In this document: positions 17,538-25,307 of the stretch, one piece after another
How positions within the stretch are numbered: position 1 is the first letter of the stretch
Layout: every line of letters begins with the position of its first letter
From: Prevotella sp.
GTDB lineage: Bacteria > Bacteroidota > Bacteroidia > Bacteroidales > Bacteroidaceae
DNA length: 37,426 nt
Direction of reading: 5' to 3'
Assembly (NCBI GenBank): GCA_022781445.1
Contig: JALETQ010000065.1
Location: 1 to 37,426 of the forward strand
The notes under the pieces: generated by a model
Database searches by the model: none
What the model was told of the DNA's origin: nothing
What the model saw: the letters and a program-made list of their open reading frames with translations, nothing else
Program-made: the position numbers and the translations under genes

Positions 17538-17752
17538 CCAAACGGTCATGAGAGCGTATGGTTCTGCCTTTCGTGCCGATTGTTTTGCTTTCTGTCCGTA
17601 TTCACTTGCTTTCATCCGCTTGCCGGCATCTTGTTTGTCGTTAAGTTTTGCCGTAATCCGCTACTCCGGCTCCAAACCGACATCCCGTCCGCTCGGCAAT
17701 CAAAAGTTTCCACTCCGGACTCTCGTCAACGATTCGGGGGTTAAGAATATGG
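17538..17752 (+). repeat. Dispersed intergenic repeat, copy 5 (full length)
   Basis: The left end is CCAAACGGTCATGAGAGCG (17538-17556) and the right end GGACTCTCGTCAACGATTCG (17718-17737) followed by GGGG: imperfect inverted repeats. Between them are TTCTGCCTTTCGTGCCG, CTTTCTGTCCG, CCGCTTGCCGGCATC, TTTTGCCGTAATCCGCTAC, CAAACCGACAT and CGGCAATCAAAAG, in the same order as in copies 1, 2 and 4. The last 49 bp (17704-17752) recur exactly at 27416-27464. The IS4-family element begins three bases later. Confidence 0.7.
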
Positions 17753-17832
17753 GATTATTACTGTCCGTTAAACTTTAGGGTAAGATACAAATTTAGGGCT
17801 GACACTTCTCACGAGGTATCATCCCTTTTTGT

Positions 17833-17840
17833 TATCTTTG
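17833..17840 (+). promoter_or_regulatory. Promoter -7 element of the IS4-family transposase
   Basis: TATCTTTG fits TAnnTTTG and lies 24 bp before the transposase ATG. No TTTG is found about 19 bp upstream, so the promoter is probably weak, as expected for a transposase. Confidence 0.4.
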
Positions 17841-17864
17841 CTTTTGCTTCTAAACTCAGATAAC

Positions 17865-19085
17865 ATGAGCAAAAGTACACATTTCTTCGGACAGCCGGTG
17901 TATGGTCAGTTGATAAAATCACTTGATCATGATAAAATTGTTGAATTGAGCCGCAAGAGTGGCGGTGAGCGGTATGTGAAGAGCTTTGACGGCTTCACCC
18001 ATCTACTTACAATGCTGTATGCCGTCATCATGCGCTTCGACTCCCTGCGCGAAATCGAGGCGGCCATGACAGCAGAGGTGCGCAAGCTTCAACACATAGG
18101 CATTGACAGGGTTCCTAAGCGCAGTACCCTGTCAGACGCAAACGCCAGACGCTCGGAGAAGTTCTTTGAGGCCGTGTACCACGACCTTTACAAGTCCAAT
18201 AAGGACAGACTTTCTTCGGACAGCCGACGCTATGGTACGGAGGAATGGATAAAACGTCTGAGAATCATCGACTCCACAACGATAACCTTGTTCTCCAACG
18301 TCATCTTCAAGGGCGTGGGACGGCATCCAAAGACGGGAAAGAAGAAGGGTGGCATCAAGGTGCATTCCGTCATTCATGCAAACGAGGGAGTACCTTGTGA
18401 CGTGAAGTTCACCTCTGCCGCTACCAACGATTCCTTCATGCTCGCCCCCGGCCATTTCAAGCATGAGGAGATCGTTGCCCTGGACCGTGCCTATATCAAC
18501 TATGAGAAGTTTGAGGAACTGACCCAGAGAAACGTCGTCTATGTCACCAAGATGAAGAAAAACCTCAAGTACGAGGTGTTGGCAGACTGCATGGATATGA
18601 ACGAGGAGGGACTGATGGAATACCGTGAGCAGGTGGTGGTGTTCAGGAAGGGCGGTATCAACCATATAGCGCGTATCATCACCTATGTGGACATCAAGAA
18701 GGGAAAGATGCCGAAGTTGGTGTCATTGCTCTCCAACGACTTCGACATGCCCATGGAGACGATCGTAGCCATCTACCGCCGCAGGTGGCAGATAGAGTCT
18801 CTTTTCAAGCAGATAAAGCAGAACTTCCCGCTTAGATACTTTTATGGAGAGAGTGCCAACGCCATCAAGATACAGATTTTGGTCACGTTGATTGCGAATC
18901 TGTTGCTTTCCCTGCTTCAAAACTCCTTGGAAAGACGCTGGAGTTTCTCGGGGCTGGCTACTATGGTGCGAATTGTACTTATGGAATACCTCAACATGAA
19001 TAATTTCTTCAACATGCCCGATGCCGACATGAAACTGATGCTTGAAGCGGCAGCTGAATCGCCACCGGAGGCAACAGAAAACTAA
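17865..19085 (+). CDS. IS4-family transposase (DUF4372 type)
   Basis: A 406-residue DDE transposase. The N-terminal HFFGQPVYGQLIKSLDHDKI and the RFDSLREIEAAM stretch match the DUF4372-type N-terminus. The catalytic triad is Asp136 (IIDSTTI), Asp207 (LDRAYINY) and Glu311, and the family signature Y-(2)-R-(3)-E-(6)-K is exact: Tyr304, Arg307, Glu311, Lys318. The frame is intact from start to stop, so the protein could still be made, although the element's right end is now split by another insertion. The upstream in-frame start at 17829 would overlap the promoter, so I use the ATG at 17865. Confidence 0.92.
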   Translation: MSKSTHFFGQPVYGQLIKSLDHDKIVELSRKSGGERYVKSFDGFTHLLTMLYAVIMRFDSLREIEAAMTAEVRKLQHIGIDRVPKRSTLSDANARRSEKFFEAVYHDLYKSNKDRLSSDSRRYGTEEWIKRLRIIDSTTITLFSNVIFKGVGRHPKTGKKKGGIKVHSVIHANEGVPCDVKFTSAATNDSFMLAPGHFKHEEIVALDRAYINYEKFEELTQRNVVYVTKMKKNLKYEVLADCMDMNEEGLMEYREQVVVFRKGGINHIARIITYVDIKKGKMPKLVSLLSNDFDMPMETIVAIYRRRWQIESLFKQIKQNFPLRYFYGESANAIKIQILVTLIANLLLSLLQNSLERRWSFSGLATMVRIVLMEYLNMNNFFNMPDADMKLMLEAAAESPPEATEN

Positions 19086-19164
19086 TAAGGGGGCTTGTCA
19101 CTAACATGCTGTTACCCAAATTCCTATGTGTCAATGAGTTGGGATGGAAGTTGCTATGTTTAGC

Positions 19165-19169
19165 GGACA
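19165..19169. repeat. Left copy of the IS982 target-site duplication (GGACA)
   Basis: GGACA immediately before the IS982 left end is repeated as GGACA at 20336-20340 immediately after its right end. The five bases belong to the right terminal repeat of the IS4-family element (TCC..GGA region), showing where the second element landed. Confidence 0.8.
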
Positions 19170-19249
19170 ACCCGAATTCGGGATAAGCCGCGCTTGTTTT
19201 TTTCCTTAAAATAGTTTCAATAAAAGCCCAAAAAGAGGATTGTTTTTCG

Positions 19250-19257
19250 TATATTTG
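19250..19257 (+). promoter_or_regulatory. Promoter -7 element of the IS982-family transposase
   Basis: TATATTTG fits TAnnTTTG, 40 bp before the transposase ATG. No clear upstream TTTG element is seen at the right distance. Confidence 0.45.
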
Positions 19258-19297
19258 TTGTTGAAAACCAAACAGATAACAAAAAAAACAATCCTCA

Positions 19298-20233
19298 ATG
19301 AAACTTGTCAGCAAAGTTACGGAAATATATTGTATTGCAGATGATTTCTGCAAAGAATACGAGTTGGAATTGAACAAAAAAGCACTTTCACTTTCAAATC
19401 CCTCTCCAAACAGCCCTAAAACGCGCAATCGGAAAGGAAGAATGAGCGATGCCGAGATGATTACCATTCTCGTGTTGTTCCACGGCAATACGTTTCGGAA
19501 TTTCAAACATTTCTATCTCTTCTACGTCTGCCGGGCGCTGAACAAAGAGTTCCCCAACCTGCTTTCGTATACCCGCTTTGTGGAACGTATGCCCCGGGTG
19601 GCAATCCCGCTTTTGCTCTTCCTTAAATTAGCCTTGATGGGAGAATGTACGGGGATTACCTTTATCGATTCGACTCGTATTCCCGTGTGTGAAAACAAGC
19701 GTGGGTATTCCAATCGTGTCTTCAAGGGGTATGCCCATAAGGGAAAAAGTACGATGGGATGGTACTATGGCTTTAAGCTGCATCTGCTGTGTAATGAACG
19801 AGGAGAATTACTCAACTTTGCACTCACCAAGGCCAATGTGGATGACCGTAACCCAAAAGTATTCAACAACTTGACTAAGGATTTGTTCGGAAAGCTCTAT
19901 GCGGACAAGGGATACATCTCACAGTCTCTTTTTGCTTCACTTTTCGATAGGGGAGTCCACATTGTCACGGGAATACGCACCAATATGAAGAACCGTTTAA
20001 TGGGGGTGCACGACAAAATCATGCTCCGTAAAAGAAGCATTATCGAGACCATTAACGACATGCTCAAGAACGTGGCACAGATTGTTCATACCCGCCACAG
20101 AAGTATCTCAAACTTTATTGTCAACCTTTTGGCAGCAATGGCTGCTTATGCTTTCTACGACACAAAACCCTCTATCAATATGGAATTTGAGATGGAGGAC
20201 GAAGCAGAAGTAAGGCAGCTCTCACTTTTCTAA
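19298..20233 (+). CDS. IS982-family transposase
   Basis: A 311-residue transposase with the IS982-family order: a N-terminal MSDAEMITILVLFHGNTFRN segment, NFKHFYLFYV, and the DDE residues Asp124 (TFIDSTRI), Asp203 (LYADKGYIS) and Glu250 (RSIIETINDMLKN). The typical VCENKR, GWYYGFKLHLL and GIRTNMKN motifs are present. Length is normal for the family and the frame is intact, so the element may be functional. Its GC content looks lower than that of the host genes around it, consistent with transfer. Confidence 0.93.
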   Translation: MKLVSKVTEIYCIADDFCKEYELELNKKALSLSNPSPNSPKTRNRKGRMSDAEMITILVLFHGNTFRNFKHFYLFYVCRALNKEFPNLLSYTRFVERMPRVAIPLLLFLKLALMGECTGITFIDSTRIPVCENKRGYSNRVFKGYAHKGKSTMGWYYGFKLHLLCNERGELLNFALTKANVDDRNPKVFNNLTKDLFGKLYADKGYISQSLFASLFDRGVHIVTGIRTNMKNRLMGVHDKIMLRKRSIIETINDMLKNVAQIVHTRHRSISNFIVNLLAAMAAYAFYDTKPSINMEFEMEDEAEVRQLSLF

Positions 20234-20400
20234 ACCTATTGGCGTGAAACAATGATTCTTCGACCTAAAACGAGGAAGAAGCGTTGTGGACTATAATCCG
20301 GACGAAAAAGAGATGCCCTTAAACCGAATTGGGGTGGACAGTAATAGATTTTTATTGCCACTCCAGCCCCTCGAACATCATGCTGTGACCTCTCCCTTTG

Positions 20401-20488
20401 TCAAAGGGCAAGTATCACCCGGTAAAAGGGCAGCTTTGGCATGATAAAAGGACAGGTTTTACAAGTCAAAAGGACAGGTTCTGCATCA
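20401..20488. repeat. Second four-unit tandem array, 22-bp period
   Basis: The cores AAAGGGCA, AAAGGGCA, AAAGGACA and AAAGGACA start at 20403, 20425, 20447 and 20469, exactly 22 bp apart. The two right-hand units share AAAAGGACAGGTT. The fourth unit reads AAGTCAAAAGGACAGG, close to AAGTCCAAAGG, the complement core of the array at 9199-9286, which has the same 22-bp period. It starts about 55 bp after the end of the IS4-family element in a gene-free spacer (20347-20996). Confidence 0.75.
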
Positions 20489-20716
20489 TCTCGAAACCAC
20501 ACGGTGACATGAAAGGGTTTGGGGTTCATTCCTCAGACAGCTCCATTTTCTCTCAGACTGTATACGATCGCTTTCCAGCGGTTGGGTCGAGAAGAACGCA
20601 AACGTAGCCAAAACGAGTAAAAACAAGCAATCTTGTTCGTGAATAAGAATGGATGTCTGCTAATGAAACACCGTTTGGTACGAAAAAACCGTTGGTCGAT
20701 GGAGCCATGAATCAAT

Positions 20717-20760
20717 AACGGGCAGGATTCCTTTTCTTCGGGAATCCTGCCCGTTTCTTT
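20717..20760 (+). terminator. Strong intrinsic terminator without an obvious gene
   Basis: A perfect 15-bp stem, AACGGGCAGGATTCC (20717-20731) with GGAATCCTGCCCGTT (20741-20755), is followed by TCTTT. No convincing gene precedes it on the plus strand after the insertion sequences; a 15-codon frame at 20663-20710 ends 6 bp before it. It may end a small RNA, or be left from a gene removed by rearrangement at the insertion elements. Confidence 0.75.
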
Positions 20761-20807
20761 GGATGCGGATGCGAAAAAAATCGGCATCTGTCACATCGTT
20801 TTCACCG

Positions 20808-20856
20808 ATCGGTCATCTGAACCGAAACCGATTAGGGTCGGTTCGTTGACCGGATT
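20808..20856. repeat. Short inverted-repeat fragment resembling the dispersed repeat ends
   Basis: ATCGGTCATCTGAACCGA and TCGGTTCGTTGACCGGATT form an imperfect inverted repeat around AACCGATTAGGG. ATCGGTCAT is the conserved tip of the dispersed intergenic element, so this may be two element ends joined without an interior. The assignment is tentative. Confidence 0.35.
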
Positions 20857-20996
20857 GATTGTATTTATTGACAACAGCTCATACCACATTGTGGCAAACT
20901 GTGGTTGAAACTACCACCAAGCGGACTAAAAAAGTGGAGAAAAGCATTGTCAATAGGTTGAGAAGCATTACCCGACTGTTTTACTCCTACCGGGGT

Positions 20997-23108
20997 TTAT
21001 TTCACCATGACTTTCATGGTCTTGCCGTTGGCAAACTTCAGAATTTGCAATCCGAGGTGATCTGCATTCACAGCCTGACCATCGGCACCATAGCGAGCCA
21101 CAACGACCGAGCCGTCACCGGCAGTTGTTTCGAGTTCATTGACTCCGGCGGGATCGAGTTCCTTCACGGTGATGGAGGTAATTTGAATCATCGAAAAGTT
21201 GTTGGCAGGATAGGGGGTGACAAGGTGAACACCTACACAACCTGCATAGTCGGCAGTAACTTGCTGAAGGGTGGCGACATAGTCGACAAACGGGATGGCG
21301 CTGACACCGTCGTCGGTATCGGGGTCATATTTGAGTGTGAGGTCGTAAACTTTCGATTGTTTTTCGATTTCGTTGGTGAGTGAGGTCGTGATTTCAATAT
21401 TCTCGGTGGATATAACGCGGGCACTCAGCACGATTTGATAGGTCGAACCTGCCTTGAAATTGAAGGGAGGAGAGATGAGCCATTCATCGGCAGCATTACC
21501 CAAATTGGCGATACCGGGATTGACAAAGTACTCTGCACCGGGTACAGTACTTCTGAACTGATAGGTAGGTGCCATGGTATTGAATGTCCACGAATAGGCA
21601 TCATTGTTGCCATCTTTCACCGTCCAATGGTTGTAAAAGAGATTCTTGTCGTTGAAATCAAGCGAATAGGGCAGGTCGACTGAAAGGTCTATGGCCTTAC
21701 CGATGATATAATAGTCGGGGGTATAGTCTGCCGACTCACCGTAAGCATTGACGGCATATACCTGATAATAGTACTGGCCGAGACGTCGAACGCTGGTATC
21801 GGTATAGGTGTTGTCGGTGATGTTTGACGCCACTTCGACTTCATCGGGATAACGTACAATACGATAGGTTAAACCATCGGTCGTGAAGTAACCATCGTGC
21901 GCACCTTTAACGGGAGGTTGCCATGTGAGGGTGGCATTTGAGCAGCCATCTCCCAGAGCCACATGTATGTTCTTTGGCACGTCGGGCATATCATTTCCGA
22001 CATAAATGAAGGCTTCAGACTTAAGACCTTTGCCGGCTGCATTGGTTGCCAGCACGGAGTAACGGTATTCGCCACGTTCAGGAACGGCGGCATCTTCATA
22101 GGTCATGTATCCACCAATGTTAGCAGGCGAGAGGGTAGCAATGGTTTCTCCGTTACGCAGAATTTGCACCGAGGTGATGCTTTCAAGCGGATCGCCACCG
22201 AAAGTCTGTACGGGATTGGTCCAACTGAGCGATGCTTTGTGAACACCTTGGGCAGCGGGTCGCACTATCAGTCCCACGGGTGCATCGGGTGCATTGTCAC
22301 CATCGAGTACGTAGGGGATATACAAACCTTGGATGGCTGCTTCTGAGCCAATGGGTCCAAGTTCGGTATGAGTAATCGGATCGTGAGTCATGTCAATCTC
22401 AACGAGATAGGCATTGCCATCGGTCTGAAGTGTTCGGGCTGCCCAATAGAGCTTGCCGTTTGTGAGGTCGAACTCCATCGACTGAGCACCCATCAGCCCC
22501 GAAAACTGAGTATCGTAGACCAACGTGCATTCACCGGTGGTTTTGTTGATTCGATAGAGTTTGCTATCTACGGCCATACCATAAAGCTGACCACTCTTGT
22601 CGCAAGCCAAGGCAAACATATTGCTCACTTTCAGATCGACCACTTTGGAGGGTTTACCCGTGGTGAGGTCGAAAGTAAAAAGTGATGAAAGTCCCATTTC
22701 GAAACCTATGGCATACATCGTTTTGGTGGTGTAGTCGTAGGTCATATCTTGATACTTCAGATAGGGATTCATCGTTTCGTCCGAATAGCTACCCACGATG
22801 GTGCGTTTGCGATTCGTGGGGTTGTAAGCCACGAAGGCCGAAGGCACAGGACCGCTTGTAGGACTGTAACGATATTCACAGGTGTAGTAAATTCCATCTG
22901 CTGCTGCACCGCAGAATACACCGGTTTCGCCATCGCCGGGTTCCAGAATCTGTATGTCTTGCAGGTTGTCGGCATAGAACTGACCGAAGCCGTAGCCCGC
23001 ATTGCTATACTGAAAGAATCCACATATCAAGCGATGGGGAACCTTTGCTGACAAGGTTGCCGGTATGAAAAGAACCGACAAGAATAATGAAAGGATAATT
23101 TTTTTCAT
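20997..23108 (-). CDS. Secreted FnIII / choice-of-anchor protein
   Basis: A 703-residue protein. The signal peptide is about residues 1-20 (ending PATLSA). Residues 25-270 look like a beta-propeller of short repeats (for example TMYAIGFEMGLSSLFTFDL and LYRINKTTGECTLVYD). Two FnIII domains follow (about 278-375 and 378-475), then a jelly-roll choice-of-anchor module (about 480-655) with DLPYSLDFND and DEWLISPPFNFKAGSTY. The last 50 residues end in LQILKFANGKTMKVMVK, a variant of the exported-protein tail. It begins 32 bp after the metalloprotease gene on the same strand, so the two are probably co-transcribed and co-exported. It may bind a host or matrix target for, or be processed by, the protease; that is inference. 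Confidence 0.8.
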   Translation of the reverse strand: MKKIILSLFLSVLFIPATLSAKVPHRLICGFFQYSNAGYGFGQFYADNLQDIQILEPGDGETGVFCGAAADGIYYTCEYRYSPTSGPVPSAFVAYNPTNRKRTIVGSYSDETMNPYLKYQDMTYDYTTKTMYAIGFEMGLSSLFTFDLTTGKPSKVVDLKVSNMFALACDKSGQLYGMAVDSKLYRINKTTGECTLVYDTQFSGLMGAQSMEFDLTNGKLYWAARTLQTDGNAYLVEIDMTHDPITHTELGPIGSEAAIQGLYIPYVLDGDNAPDAPVGLIVRPAAQGVHKASLSWTNPVQTFGGDPLESITSVQILRNGETIATLSPANIGGYMTYEDAAVPERGEYRYSVLATNAAGKGLKSEAFIYVGNDMPDVPKNIHVALGDGCSNATLTWQPPVKGAHDGYFTTDGLTYRIVRYPDEVEVASNITDNTYTDTSVRRLGQYYYQVYAVNAYGESADYTPDYYIIGKAIDLSVDLPYSLDFNDKNLFYNHWTVKDGNNDAYSWTFNTMAPTYQFRSTVPGAEYFVNPGIANLGNAADEWLISPPFNFKAGSTYQIVLSARVISTENIEITTSLTNEIEKQSKVYDLTLKYDPDTDDGVSAIPFVDYVATLQQVTADYAGCVGVHLVTPYPANNFSMIQITSITVKELDPAGVNELETTAGDGSVVVARYGADGQAVNADHLGLQILKFANGKTMKVMVK

Positions 23109-23140
23109 TGCTAAAACAGATTTATAGTTAGTATTTGTTG

Positions 23141-24928
23141 TTATTCTACATTGATTTTCCGTGAGTAACCGTCAGTGGCAACGATGTAGGTTGCACGAGG
23201 TAGGCTCAGACTTACTGACGATGCCTTTGAGCGATACACAAGTTTGCCTGTCACATCGAACACACGCACCTCGGTTTTGGCAGGATTGGCAATGAGGAGT
23301 GTTCCTTCGGTGGCGACCATGGTGGGCATACTGGTTGCCACTTGTTCGGATACGGCGGTTTCATCACTCTTGAAGTCAAAAAGAATGATACCGTCTTGCT
23401 CGCGAATATTTGTGAGGGGTGCATTCACACCGGCTGCACCCACATGCCAGAAGGCTGCCGGAGAAGATTGATCAGTGAATGCCACATTATGGGAAGTTCC
23501 CGGGAAGGGATCACCGGCAAAGGTTGTACTCGACTTATTGTTGTCGGCAGCCATCAGAGCCACATGTTCATAGCCCGAATTGGAGGCATTTACACGGTTG
23601 GCTCCCCACAGACTGCGCACGTAATGCACATGAGAAATGATGAGGCCATGTCCCGGTAATCCTTTGTCCCATTTTACAGGTTGGCGGTTTTCGAGCGTAT
23701 AATATTCGTTGCTCTCGGCCGGATTGACGATAAAAAATGCCTCATTGGAAGTAGAGAGGGCATTGAGACGATAGTCCTTGGCGGCATTTTCAAGAACGAC
23801 AGGAGTGAGCCAGCCCACGGTATATTTGTCCATGGCGGTGTAGCCGGAGGGCGTTTTGGAATCGTCATTGTAGCAACCATGATCCATTACGTCCCAATCG
23901 GACATTCCGAAACCCGACCCGGCTCTGTTGGTGTCGTAAATATCGGCCAGTCCCAAAATATGACTGAACTCATGAACAAAAGTTCCGATACCATCGAGCA
24001 GGGTACCTTGGTTGCCATGAAGTTCGCAACTGCAAGCCGACTTTCCAAGGTATAGTCCGTCATAAGTCTTCCAACTTTCATAGGTCAAATCGACTGCACT
24101 GGGCCAAACCGACTCAGAGGGGCCGCCCTGTGCCTCGCCATAACCGGCATAAACCACGAAGACAAAATCGACATTGCCATCGTTATCGGCATCAAATTTC
24201 GAGAAATCGACCCCCTGCAGTTTGGCTTCTTCACAGGCATCGATAATCATTTGGGCATTCTTTTCATCGATGCCGTAGTAGGCACGGTCATGGGGCAAGG
24301 TCACAGGTCCCACTACGGTGAAGTGAGGCTTGAACAATCCCGATGACTGATCGACAAAATAATCGCGCACACTACCCGAAGCATAAGAACCGGAATAGTT
24401 TTCTTGATTGGCAAGTTGTGAATAGACATCACCAATGTCGGGAGTAGAGAATTTCACATCCTGATATTCGGCAAGAATTACGAGTCCTTCCACCTCACCG
24501 GTGGTAGGGAATATGGGGGTTATCTTGCCGGGGGCTATTTGTCGCATGGCATTACCGGCACGGCAGACAGCTTCTTTGCGTTGGCGTTCGAAAGCCTGTA
24601 GGATGTCCGTTCGATTCTGCGAGGCCACAAAAAGGCGTTCGCTTTCACTTCGCAAGGCACTTCCGTGAGCAATCCGGTCAGTGGCTGAAAGCTTTCCATC
24701 GGCATCAACGGCAGCATAACACAAAGCTCCATCGGCTCCTGCCAAGAGGATGGCATCATCATCACCGAGATAATAATGGCCGAACTCATCGCCGACAATA
24801 CGCACCACGATGGTTGAACCATCGGGTTGTTTCATGGTTACAGAACCGCGATAGGCCGGAACGGCACGAACGACAGCATGGCATATCACGATGGCGACAA
24901 CCAGAAGGTAGAATTTTACTTGTTTCAT
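23141..24928 (-). CDS. Secreted M6-family zinc metalloprotease
   Basis: A 595-residue exported protease. The signal peptide is about 1-22 (ending VVRA). A propeptide-like region runs to about 140, followed by the catalytic domain. The zinc site is H-E-x-x-H at residues 319-323 (HEFSH) followed by GLAD, the immune-inhibitor-A-like M6 arrangement. The segment DADNDGNVD (246-254) looks like a calcium-binding loop. A C-terminal sorting-type domain is visible from about 535: IANPAKTEVRVFDVTGKLVY, then RATYIVATDGYSRKINVE. It probably degrades extracellular protein substrates. It precedes the FnIII protein gene and lies downstream of a regulator gene on the same strand. Its ATG is 5 bp after a relic of another secretion tail. 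Confidence 0.88.
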   Translation of the reverse strand: MKQVKFYLLVVAIVICHAVVRAVPAYRGSVTMKQPDGSTIVVRIVGDEFGHYYLGDDDAILLAGADGALCYAAVDADGKLSATDRIAHGSALRSESERLFVASQNRTDILQAFERQRKEAVCRAGNAMRQIAPGKITPIFPTTGEVEGLVILAEYQDVKFSTPDIGDVYSQLANQENYSGSYASGSVRDYFVDQSSGLFKPHFTVVGPVTLPHDRAYYGIDEKNAQMIIDACEEAKLQGVDFSKFDADNDGNVDFVFVVYAGYGEAQGGPSESVWPSAVDLTYESWKTYDGLYLGKSACSCELHGNQGTLLDGIGTFVHEFSHILGLADIYDTNRAGSGFGMSDWDVMDHGCYNDDSKTPSGYTAMDKYTVGWLTPVVLENAAKDYRLNALSTSNEAFFIVNPAESNEYYTLENRQPVKWDKGLPGHGLIISHVHYVRSLWGANRVNASNSGYEHVALMAADNNKSSTTFAGDPFPGTSHNVAFTDQSSPAAFWHVGAAGVNAPLTNIREQDGIILFDFKSDETAVSEQVATSMPTMVATEGTLLIANPAKTEVRVFDVTGKLVYRSKASSVSLSLPRATYIVATDGYSRKINVE

Positions 24929-24933
24929 ATCCT

Positions 24934-25026
24934 TTATCTGTTAATGATTACTTTTTGTCCGTTTATGAAATTAATGCCCGAGTAAGTCTGTGAATATAGT
25001 TTCGAGCTTGTTTCCGTTGAGAGTAT
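24934..25026 (-). pseudogene. Relic C-terminal secretion tail of a lost exported protein
   Basis: Read on the minus strand, a 30-codon open stretch after a TGA ends YSGINFINGQKVIINR and a stop, 5 bp before the protease ATG. The end has the same pattern as RGIYISGGKKIVVN, the tail of the secreted protein at 795-3413. It has no start codon and no upstream domain, so it looks like the surviving end of a deleted gene that once preceded the protease. Chance similarity of a short frame is not excluded. Confidence 0.45.
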
Positions 25027-25045
25027 TCACGCTGTCGTTTACCGA

Positions 25046-25108
25046 AGTTATATCACGAGGATATTATCAATCGAGTTGTATCACGCCATCGATCGCGAGT
25101 TATATCAT
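25046..25108. promoter_or_regulatory. Three spaced AGTTRTATCAY motifs upstream of the metalloprotease
   Basis: AGTTATATCAC (25046-25056), AGTTGTATCAC (25074-25084) and AGTTATATCAT (25098-25108) are 11-bp direct repeats starting 28 and 24 bp apart. They lie between the likely promoter at 25196-25203 and the protease start, in what would be the 5' leader. They could be binding sites of the neighbouring HTH regulator or RNA elements. Apart from these motifs, the relic tail and the promoter, the 379-bp spacer holds nothing I recognise. Confidence 0.5.
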
Positions 25109-25195
25109 CTGAGTTACGGCATCGGCATCCAAAGCTGACAAAGTTTAGCTTCATTACTGCCATACACTTCCGCACGAAGTTAGCAACCTCGATTG

Positions 25196-25229
25196 CAAAA
25201 TTATGGACGAAGCAAGAATTCTGCACAAA
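25196..25229 (-). promoter_or_regulatory. Probable promoter of the metalloprotease operon
   Basis: On the minus strand TAATTTTG (complement of 25196-25203) fits TAnnTTTG. A TTTG (complement of 25226-25229) lies 22 bp upstream, slightly farther than the usual 19-20. The start site would be near 25190, giving a leader of about 260 nt. Confidence 0.4.
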
Positions 25230-25307
25230 AAGTAGGGGGACAACAAGGGGACAAGTATATTAAAATAGTCGCAAACCGTCAAAAACGGGCAGAAACCCCT
25301 TAAATAA

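Larger units (their letters stand above)
19170..20335 (+). mobile_element. IS982-family insertion sequence
   Basis: A 1166-bp element. The left end ACCCGAATTCGGGATAAG (19170-19187) and the complement of the right end (ACCCCAATTCGGTTTAAG, from 20318-20335) agree at 15 of 18 positions. It is flanked by a GGACA direct repeat. The left end contains the perfect palindrome CCCGAATTCGGG. One complete transposase gene lies inside. It is nested in the right terminal repeat of the IS4-family element, so it arrived later. Confidence 0.85.
17756..20346 (+). mobile_element. IS4-family insertion sequence, interrupted by an IS982-family element
   Basis: The left terminal repeat TATTACTGTCCGTTAAAC (17756-17773) matches the complement of the right one with one mismatch: GTTTAGCGGACA (19158-19169) joined to GTAATA (20341-20346). 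The right repeat was cut by the IS982 insertion; removing that element and one GGACA copy restores an uninterrupted repeat and an element of about 1420 bp. One transposase gene fills the original element. No target duplication is evident at the outer ends (left flank ..ATGGGAT, right flank GATTTTTA..), so either it has decayed or the ends have moved. Confidence 0.8.

Noticed and set aside
17741..20360. Target-site duplication of the IS4-family element
   Set aside because: The flanks ..ATATGGGAT and GATTTTTATTG.. share no convincing direct repeat of the expected length.
20533..20787. Minus-strand 84-codon frame
   Set aside because: It runs through a perfect terminator hairpin and lacks any family resemblance.
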